From assembly GCA_900765095.1 (NCBI GenBank), contig CAAFRB010000012.1:1-64000 (forward strand): DNA of 64,000 bases, given 5' to 3'. Position numbers and translations under genes: made by a program. Below the pieces are notes generated by a model. That model was given only the letters and a program-made list of their open reading frames with translations, was not told the DNA's origin and made no database searches. This document shows positions 57,887-64,000 of the stretch, piece by piece. How positions within the stretch are numbered: the stretch's first letter is position 1; every line of letters starts with the position of its first letter. Source of the DNA: Clostridia bacterium (lineage in GTDB: Bacteria; Bacillota; Clostridia; TANB77; UBA1234).

Positions 57887-58166
57887 ATGAAAATGTATAT
57901 ATTTCCATTAAACTTTGATTATTCTAATAAATTTCTTGGGATATTAGAATATAAAACATTACTGCCAACTTGCATAATAGGAGTTATTTTAGCAATTGTA
58001 ATATCTAAGATTTCAAGTGATATACTAACACGGTATTATATATTTCATAATAATTTTCTTACCATTTTTTTTGCTTGCAAATACAAAAATATTTAACGAA
58101 CCATTACTTTCTTTTCTAATTTGTATAATAAAACATTATCTATATTCTGGTAATTTTATAAAATGA
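57887..58166 (+). pseudogene. PrgI/VirB3-like gene, frameshifted
   Basis: The frame from ATG 57887 reads MKMYIFPLNFDYSNKFLGIL then EYKTLLPTCIIGVILAIVIS then KISSDILT, a typical PrgI start, then leaves frame and stops at 58096. The +1 frame right after carries the rest: GIIYFIIIFLPFFLLANTK, then IFNEPLLSFLICIIKHYLYS, ending GNFIK with TGA at 58164-58166. One extra base around 58032 (in AACACGG) explains it. The VirB4-type ATPase gene expected next is absent, so the transfer system is dead or reduced. A sequencing error is possible but would not explain the missing VirB4. Confidence 0.83.
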
Positions 58167-58315
58167 TATGTAGTTAGGTGCGGAGTATTATGTTATATAT
58201 TTTGATACATCCCCAAATCAACCGTTATATCTATCACTCTGCCACCCCAAAGCAGAATTCGATGCTAATTACCCAGGCATCTTCCCCCTATCAACTCCGC
58301 ACCTATGTGCATATC
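58165..58315. ncRNA. Candidate structured RNA or DNA element with C-rich loops
   Basis: A perfect 12-bp inverted repeat, TAGGTGCGGAGT (58175-58186) and ACTCCGCACCTA (58294-58305), extended by GATATG/CATATC outside, encloses about 107 bases. Inside are small hairpins TGAT..ATCA, TCTGC..GCAGA and GATGC..GCATC, whose loops show CATCCCCAA, CACCCCAAA and TTACCCAG, plus a linker TTCCCCC. Much more GC-rich than the flanks. It lies between the T4SS remnant and the DnaD gene. Orientation is unknown; I match it to no known RNA family. Confidence 0.6.
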
Positions 58316-58437
58316 ATAATAAAATTTTATTTACTGTGCTAAAGACCAGAATTTAAGTATTTTCCATTTTTATCCTTTAAATATTTATTGATTTTCTGCT
58401 TCAAAAAAGTTATAGTACTTCTATAGGAGGGATAAAA
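58316..58437. other. Intergenic leader of the DnaD-like gene
   Basis: 122 bases, AT-rich, ending in AGGAGGG ahead of ATG 58438. TAGTACTTCTATAGG near the end may contain an extended -10-like TATAGT but no clear promoter pair is visible. Confidence 0.4.
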
Positions 58438-59415
58438 ATGAATTTTGAACAAAAGTCATCAATGATTTTTTCTGATATAGATGTACCAGAAGTATTTATA
58501 AACGAATATATTGGAAACGCAAATGGGGATTATGTTAAGATATATCTATACTGCTTGTTTCTATGTAAATATAACTGTGAGATTACACCATTAAACTTGT
58601 CAAAGAAATTGTCCTTACCTATCTCAACTATAGAAGAAGGCATAAAATACTGGGAAAAAAATAATGTAATCATCAAAAAACAAAACTCATATATGTTAGT
58701 CGACTTAAAGCAACAAGCCGTTGATAAAATTTATAGATTAAAAGCCACTTCTTCTTTAGATGATGCGATTAAAAAGACCACGAAAAATACAATTCGCACA
58801 CAAGCAATAGGTGCAATTAATGCTATGTTTTTCCAAGGAGTTATGTCACCAACGTGGTATACTGATATCGATATGCTTTTTGCTAAATATCATTTTGATG
58901 AAGAAGTAATGATTGCTTTATTCCAATATTGTTATGACAGAAAAGCATTGCATAGAAATTATATGCTTGCTGTTGCTGACGCTTGGGCTCAAAATGGTAT
59001 AAAGACAATAAAAGAATTAGATGAATATTATAGCAATTATGAAAATCTTGCTCAAATTAAAAAGACGATATCTCGAAAGCTTGGTATAAGTAGAAAATTA
59101 TCTCAATATGAAGAAGCATATATAGACAAATGGGTAATGGATTTTAATTATCCTCTTGATGTTATTGAGATTGCTTTAAAAAAGACTACTTCAAAAACAA
59201 ATCCTAGTTTTGATTATATTGACAAAATCATATCAGATTGGCATGAAAAAAAGCTAACAAACGCTAATGAAGTAATTACTTTTATGCAGGATGAACGACA
59301 AAAGAGAAAAGAATTTAAGGCACAGATAGTGAATAATAATGTAACACCAATTCAAAAATACACTGATACACAAACGACGCAATTTAATGATTTAAGTAAG
59401 TTTTATATGAATTAA
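58438..59415 (+). CDS. Chromosomal DnaD/DnaB-like helicase-loading protein
   Basis: A 325-residue protein. N-terminal winged helix (VPEVFINEYIGNANGDYVKIYLYCLFLCKYNCEITPLNLSKKLSLPISTIEEGIKYWEKNNVIIKK) and one or two DnaD C-terminal domains (DIDMLFAKYHFDEEVMIALFQYCYDR; LSQYEEAYIDKWVMDFNYPLDVIEIALKKTT, FDYIDKIISDWHEKKLTNANEVITFM). It is followed at 27 bases by a DnaC/DnaI-like ATPase, the arrangement of chromosomal replication restart/initiation genes in Clostridia. The final residues TQFNDLSKFYMN closely match the prophage DnaD-like protein (TQFGDLNRFYMN). Confidence 0.88.
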   Translation: MNFEQKSSMIFSDIDVPEVFINEYIGNANGDYVKIYLYCLFLCKYNCEITPLNLSKKLSLPISTIEEGIKYWEKNNVIIKKQNSYMLVDLKQQAVDKIYRLKATSSLDDAIKKTTKNTIRTQAIGAINAMFFQGVMSPTWYTDIDMLFAKYHFDEEVMIALFQYCYDRKALHRNYMLAVADAWAQNGIKTIKELDEYYSNYENLAQIKKTISRKLGISRKLSQYEEAYIDKWVMDFNYPLDVIEIALKKTTSKTNPSFDYIDKIISDWHEKKLTNANEVITFMQDERQKRKEFKAQIVNNNVTPIQKYTDTQTTQFNDLSKFYMN

Positions 59416-59442
59416 AATTTTTAGATTAAGGAGGATTATTTT

Positions 59443-60429
59443 ATGCTTGCAGATACAATAAAAAGAATAGAACGACAATATGAAATAAAAAGAAATAAAG
59501 CTGACGCACTTTTTATTGCAGATAAAAAGGCGGTATATGATAAAGCTCCTAAACTTTCCGAAATAGATAAAGAAATAACAAAATGGGGTATACAAACAGC
59601 AAGACTTTCGATAAATGAAAAATCTGCTGAAAATGTTAAAGCGGTTGAAGAATTACAAAAACGTATACTAGATTTAAAGAACGAAAAAGAAAAAATATTA
59701 AAAGAAATGCACATTGTTTTAGCACCAAAATATGACTGTCTAAAATGTAATGATACTGGATATATCCTAAAAGATGGTCATAGTGAAATGTGCTCTTGTA
59801 TGAAACAAGAATTACTTAATGACGCATACAATAAATCTAACATGCACAATTTACAAAATGAAAACTTTGATAACTTAGATTTAACCTTATTTTCAAATAT
59901 AAAGGAAGAAAGTAAATATAAATCAGAGTTATCTCCTCGAGAAAATATTGAAAAAATAATTAAAGTTTCTAAACAATTTATAAATAACTTTGATGATCCA
60001 AAAGAAAAAAATCTTCTTTTTACTGGAACAACTGGTATTGGTAAGACATATATATCAAGTTGTATTGCAAACGATGTATTAAAAAAAGGTTGCACGGTCT
60101 TGTATCAGACAGCACCTGTACTATTAGACAGCATCTTCAGTTACAAATACAATAGTAATAACTCAAAAGAGTTGTATGACAACCTTTTTAGCGTAAATTT
60201 ATTAATAATAGATGACTTAGGAACCGAAAATCTAACTGCTGCAAAGTTTACCGAAATTTTCACAATACTAAATTCTCGACTATTGACTCCAAATACTAAG
60301 ACTATAATTTCCACAAACTTTTCGTTGGAAGAATTAAGTAAGATGTATGATTCTAGAATTCTGTCAAGAATAATAGGCAATTACGTTATTTGCAGATTCT
60401 TTGGAGAAGACATCCGCCTAAAACATTAA
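59443..60429 (+). CDS. DnaC/DnaI-type helicase loader ATPase
   Basis: A 328-residue AAA+ protein. N-terminal helical region (LADTIKRIERQYEIKRNKADALFIADKKAVYDKAPKLSEIDKEI), a zinc cluster CLKCNDTGYILKDGHSEMCSCMKQ, and the ATPase: Walker A FTGTTGIGKTYISSCIA, Walker B LLIIDDLGTEN, sensor TIISTNFS and Arg finger MYDSRILSRIIGNY. Partner of the DnaD-like protein upstream; together they load the replicative helicase. Length and zinc cluster match DnaI more than E. coli DnaC. Strong AGGAGG site. Confidence 0.92.
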   Translation: MLADTIKRIERQYEIKRNKADALFIADKKAVYDKAPKLSEIDKEITKWGIQTARLSINEKSAENVKAVEELQKRILDLKNEKEKILKEMHIVLAPKYDCLKCNDTGYILKDGHSEMCSCMKQELLNDAYNKSNMHNLQNENFDNLDLTLFSNIKEESKYKSELSPRENIEKIIKVSKQFINNFDDPKEKNLLFTGTTGIGKTYISSCIANDVLKKGCTVLYQTAPVLLDSIFSYKYNSNNSKELYDNLFSVNLLIIDDLGTENLTAAKFTEIFTILNSRLLTPNTKTIISTNFSLEELSKMYDSRILSRIIGNYVICRFFGEDIRLKH

Positions 60430-60564
60430 TAAACGGATTTAACCATTTTATTTTTCAGTATATTGTATAAGAATGTAATTGATATTTATTTCTGTTAAGC
60501 ATTCGTTTTTAATATTTTGCATATTTTATAATATAAATTTTTACTCATATTTTGTTTTAAACAC

Positions 60565-60603
60565 GATAAGGATGATTTCAAATGTTATGAAATCATCCTT
60601 ATC
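60565..60603. terminator. Strong hairpin terminator between converging genes
   Basis: A perfect 16-bp stem GATAAGGATGATTTCA/TGAAATCATCCTTATC with an AATGTTA loop. It lies between the helicase loader (plus) and the pilin-like gene (minus); TTATATTC follows on plus. It likely serves both. Confidence 0.75.
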
Positions 60604-60660
60604 TTATATTCAAACCTTTATTCTTTTAAAGCATTATTTCAAATATAATTGTTTCTTTTA

Positions 60661-62082
60661 TTAACCGCCAGTTAAAGTCCTAATAGCTTTGTTGATATAG
60701 TCTATAATTGGAGAATTTCCATCAAACACTACATATTTACTATCTGTAGTTGTAGTCTGTGGATTTCTAATTGAAATACCTGAATTTGACTCACATGTTA
60801 TTTTAAAACTAATGTTTCCATTTGAAATTCCAATTCCAATTCCGTTTTCTATTTTGTACTCAACAGTCCATTGCTTTCCATCAGTCGAAGATGATACATC
60901 ACTAACTTTTTGATTTGCTATTGTTACTTGAACATTTGTTACGGGTCTAAGAGTTTCAAAAGTAAGTTTAACCGTATCTCCATATTTAGCGTAGTATTTT
61001 CCTTCTTCTGTTGTAGCATCTTTGTTTATCATCTGACAAAATGTAATCACTGGATACAAATAATCTCCCATTTCATAATTGCACAAATCACAGCAATTAT
61101 CTTTATCACTATCTATATGTGATTCTATGCGTATAGAATAATCGCATTTTGAGCAGTACACTTCATGCTCTTTAGCAGATATTCCTTTGTATGCTATTGT
61201 ATGATTTTCAGTTTCCTCATTGTTACATTCCTTACATCTAACTATGTGGCTGACTGCTGCATCATCTGCATTTGAAGGACTACTATAAACTAAAGTACAT
61301 AGAATTGGTGCAGGAGAGCTCCATCCACATAATGTACATTCTTTATTATGATACCAAACTCCACCTATTTTTAGATGCTCATACGTGAAAACGTGTGCTT
61401 CATAATCGCCTTGCATGTGGCATCTTATGCAGTCTTTTGTATAATGCGTTTCTGCATCCACTGGTTCAGCAACTGTAAGAGCATCTCCATATAAATGTCC
61501 AAGTGGTTCTTTTAATATAAAACCACATTCTGTACATACAACACCTTCTGTACAAGTTGGCTCTGTAGCAGTATACTTATGAACATGTCCTACAACTTGC
61601 CCATCATCGGATAAGTCCAGATCCTTCATTTCATCTGCTGTAACATCTATTATATATGTTGAACCATTCGAGTAATTTACTAAAGCGACCTTTACAGCCT
61701 CATCTTTTCCAGCCTCAACCTTTTCTATGTAATCTTCGGCTTTTTTTACTCCAAGTTTATCTGCTGATGCATTGTCAATAACATACCATATTCCACTTTC
61801 AAATTTACTGCCAGCATCTATTTTGGGTAAAAATATAGAATTAAATTTTTCCTCATCCTTAATGTAATACCCAACGTATGGATAATTTTTCGAATCCAAA
61901 TTTGTTTCCTCATGCCTTGTTGATGCAGCTGAAGATAAAACCTCTACAAAAGCTTTCTCATCTCTATTTTTAGTTTCTTTGTTATACCTTAAACCAATTC
62001 CTATGGCCATAGAAGAAAGCAAAATCATACAAACTATTGTAACAACAAGGGAAATCATTGATATACCTTTTGATTTTTGCAT
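60661..62082 (-). CDS. Pilin-like exported protein with repeated CxxC modules
   Basis: A 473-residue protein starting MQKSKGISMISLVVTIVCMILLSSMAIGIG, a type IV prepilin-like N-terminus with cleavage after Gly but Ser at the usual Glu position. A large exported domain follows. From about residue 165 on are six short modules each with Cys-x-x-Cys and a downstream His: CTECG, CIRCH, CTLCG, CKECN, CSKCD and CDLCN. They look like a zinc-ribbon or disulfide repeat. The end is a beta-sandwich-like part (GDTVKLTFETLRPVTNVQVTIANQ; WTVEYKIENGIGIGISNGNISFKITC). Function unknown; a pseudopilin or surface adhesin is plausible. Confidence 0.65.
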   Translation of the reverse strand: MQKSKGISMISLVVTIVCMILLSSMAIGIGLRYNKETKNRDEKAFVEVLSSAASTRHEETNLDSKNYPYVGYYIKDEEKFNSIFLPKIDAGSKFESGIWYVIDNASADKLGVKKAEDYIEKVEAGKDEAVKVALVNYSNGSTYIIDVTADEMKDLDLSDDGQVVGHVHKYTATEPTCTEGVVCTECGFILKEPLGHLYGDALTVAEPVDAETHYTKDCIRCHMQGDYEAHVFTYEHLKIGGVWYHNKECTLCGWSSPAPILCTLVYSSPSNADDAAVSHIVRCKECNNEETENHTIAYKGISAKEHEVYCSKCDYSIRIESHIDSDKDNCCDLCNYEMGDYLYPVITFCQMINKDATTEEGKYYAKYGDTVKLTFETLRPVTNVQVTIANQKVSDVSSSTDGKQWTVEYKIENGIGIGISNGNISFKITCESNSGISIRNPQTTTTDSKYVVFDGNSPIIDYINKAIRTLTGG

Positions 62083-62182
62083 ATTCTTCTCCTCCTTTTT
62101 CGTTAAAACTAATTATACCTATAAATATTTTACTATATCTAAAAAGACATTTCAATTACAAATTTATACAATATTTTTAAAC

Positions 62183-62211
62183 TTGACATAATGTGTGTTC
62201 TGCTATATAAT
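62183..62211 (+). promoter_or_regulatory. Consensus promoter of the helicase gene
   Basis: TTGACA (62183-62188), 17 bases and TATAAT (62206-62211) are a perfect sigma-A promoter. Between it and the ATG at 62275 a small hairpin TACCTC-TGTTTT-GAGGTA (62239-62256) lies one base before AGAAGGAGGA, so it may tune translation. Confidence 0.85.
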
Positions 62212-62274
62212 TATAAAGGTTAATATCTACAAAAAAATACCTCTGTTTTGAGGTAGAAGGAGGAATTTTCATAA

Positions 62275-64000
62275 TGAAGTACCCTATTGAAAATAAGGAA
62301 CTTGACATCATCAACTCTGTTAACCAAAATTCTGTTTCAATTGTATCGGCAGAAACTGGAGCTGGAAAAAGCACACAAGTCCCACAATATCTATGTAAGG
62401 CTGGATATAATGTATTTGTTACTGTTCCATCAAGAACAGCTGCTGTTTCATTATCCAAGAGAGTCGCCAAAGAAACCCAAAGTGAACTAGGTGACATCGT
62501 CGGATACCAAACTGCATACGAGCATTGTTATTCAGAACATACACGGATTTTGTACAGTACGGAAGGGTTACAACTAATCAAGGAACTCTACAATCAAAAC
62601 TCAATCTTAGATAAAAAGGTACTGATCATCGACGAAGTTCAAGATTGGACCATTAACATTGAAACTCTGATTGCATGGGTACACCAGAAGATTTCTAATG
62701 GTGCAAAAACCAAAGTGGTGATAATGTCTGCTCAAACCGATTTGAAAGAGCTTTCAGCATACATGTTCAATGCACCTATCATTTCGGTGAAAGGTAAGAT
62801 GTACGATGTAAAGGTAGAAGAAAAACAAAGTTCTGCCTTCATTTCAACGATCGTCGAACTTAGTAACGCTGATAGAAACATTTTAGCTTTTGTACCTGGT
62901 AAAAGAGAAATCGAAAGAACAATCACTGAATTACGCAACAAGCGTGTGAATGCGTGTATTCTGCCGCTTCATGCTGATCTTACGATTAGCGAACAACAAG
63001 ATGTGTTTAAGCAATTTGATGTGCCCAAGATTGTTGTTGCTACAAACGTGGCTCAGTCCTCAATTACTATTCCTGATATTGACGCAGTAGTTGACACTGG
63101 ATTAGAAAAAAGAATTTCTTTGATTGATGGCGTAGAAACGCTGACAGTTTGTCAAATTTCCTACTCTGATCACATTCAAAGAAAAGGGAGAGCTGGTAGA
63201 ACTAAACCTGGGATTTACGTTTGGTGTAATAACACTCACATCAATGAACTTGAGCCAGTTCCAACTCCAGAAATTTTTTCTAATCGCATCGATCAAGTTC
63301 TGCTGAGGATTTCTTCGATTGGAATAAATGTAAAAGACATCGAGTTTTTCCATGCCATTCCTACTGAAAGAATTGAAAAATCCATCAATACGCAAAAGAT
63401 TCTCGGAGCACTTGATGAAAACAATCAAATCACAGCCATCGGAAAAATCATGGTTCTTCTTCCTGTTTCTGTTCAATATTCTCGAATGATTGTGGAAGCC
63501 CAAAAGAGAGGAGTCCTTGCTGATGTAGCAACGATAGCTGCAATTCAAGAATGTGGCGGAATAAAGTCAAGTAAAAACAAACTACCACAAACGTCACTAA
63601 AATGCGACTTGATTGCTGACTTGGAGTATTTTGGTTTCTTAAAAGAGCAATTGTTCAAGAGTCACGATGTAGTTTTCGACGGAATGTCTGAACGGAACTA
63701 CTACAGAATACTGGAGCTGCGGTCAAGAATTTATGACATTCTCTTTAAAATCTACGGAGATGTTGACTCTACTGGTGATTATGAAGAGATTATGAAATCT
63801 TGTGCAGCTGGTTTGGTTGAGCATTTGTACATTAGAGAAAACAATTACTGGTACAGCAATACGCACGATACTCAAAAACGTAAATTAGACTTGTATTCAA
63901 AGGCTCTCCCCTCAAAGTTACTCTTGGGGTTGCCTAAGAATTTCTCATCTGTTACTCCAGACGGAACTGCACAAATGCTTTTTGTAATCTCTCCTGCAAT
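62275..64000 (+). CDS. HrpA/HrpB-like DExH-box helicase (partial, runs off window)
   Basis: Starts at ATG 62275 with GGAGGAA upstream and remains open to the edge (575 codons). Motifs: SIVSAETGAGKSTQVPQYL (I), TVPSRTAAVSLSKRVA (Ia), IIDEVQDW (II, with DEVQ instead of DEAH), VIMSAQTDL (III), LAFVPGKREIERTI (IV), VVATNVAQSSITIPDIDAVVDTG (V) and HIQRKGRAGRTKPGIY (VI). The order and 'NVAQSSITIPDIDAVVDTGLEK' are those of HrpA/HrpB/Prp-type RNA helicases. It probably unwinds RNA or RNPs. Base composition is richer in GC than its neighbours. C-terminus not visible. Confidence 0.88.

Noticed and set aside
62177..63548. Minus-strand open frames (106, 69 and 148 residues) opposite the helicase
   Set aside because: They overlap all helicase motifs in antisense; the plus-strand gene has a perfect promoter, ribosome site and full motif series.

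Overview
The window is AT-rich, densely coded, low-GC Gram-positive DNA, most likely from an anaerobic gut-type member of the Clostridia (Bacillota). This rests on strong AGGAGG-type ribosome binding sites, tRNA genes that encode their CCA ends, a DUF1858 redox-disulfide protein, a DnaD/DnaI-type helicase-loader pair, a U32-family protein and Firmicutes-style prophage genes. The organism assignment is an inference; no rRNA is present.

Positions 1 to about 35,473 are one prophage whose left end lies outside the window. On the minus strand, reading right to left: regulators (XRE proteins, an excisionase-like HTH, a broken YneA-like LysM gene); recombination and replication (DUF1351, RecT, an MBL-fold enzyme, SSB, a DnaD-like initiator, RusA, and an RtcB RNA ligase that is unusual cargo); a DUF1492-type late regulator; then packaging and structure (TerS, TerL, portal, scaffold, major capsid, head-tail adaptor, nozzle, and a 2039-residue polyvalent virion protein), ending with collagen-like, LamG-like and carbohydrate-binding fibre proteins. 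No tape measure is present, and the order fits a podovirus-like, short-tailed phage. On the plus strand lie a self-cleaving CI/LexA-type repressor, two small membrane proteins, an HTH protein paired with a Fic/Doc protein, and a tyrosine integrase. Immediately after the integrase is what looks like the 3' end of a tRNA-Gln gene plus its terminator, i.e. the right attachment site.

From 35.5 to 48.6 kb are chromosomal genes: a U32 rRNA/tRNA-hydroxylation-type protein, a short alpha-glucan phosphorylase, membrane proteins, a YfcE-like phosphodiesterase, an HTH-PIN fusion, a NeuD-like acetyltransferase and several surface proteins, including a lipoprotein with a serpin-like C-terminus. A tRNA-Lys/Glu/Thr operon with a consensus promoter and terminator follows at 48.8-49.2 kb. 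Three unrecognised genes and an IS256-family transposase remnant lie directly downstream.

From 52.4 to 64 kb: an acyl-CoA ligase and a DUF1858 protein on the minus strand. Then comes a remnant conjugation (type IV secretion) operon on the plus strand: VirD4-like coupling protein with an apparent AUU start, VirB2-like pilin, VirB6-like protein and a frameshifted PrgI/VirB3-like gene, with no VirB4. After it is a 151-nt inverted-repeat element with C-rich hairpin loops, then the chromosomal DnaD-like and DnaC/DnaI-like helicase-loader genes, a pilin-like protein with repeated CxxC modules, and an HrpA-type DExH helicase running off the right edge.

The points most worth a second look are: the near-identical C-terminal tail shared by the prophage and host DnaD proteins; the 151-nt structured element; two separate operator families in the lysogeny region; two clean single-base frameshifts (LysM gene and PrgI gene); the non-AUG start of the coupling protein; and the prophage RtcB ligase.
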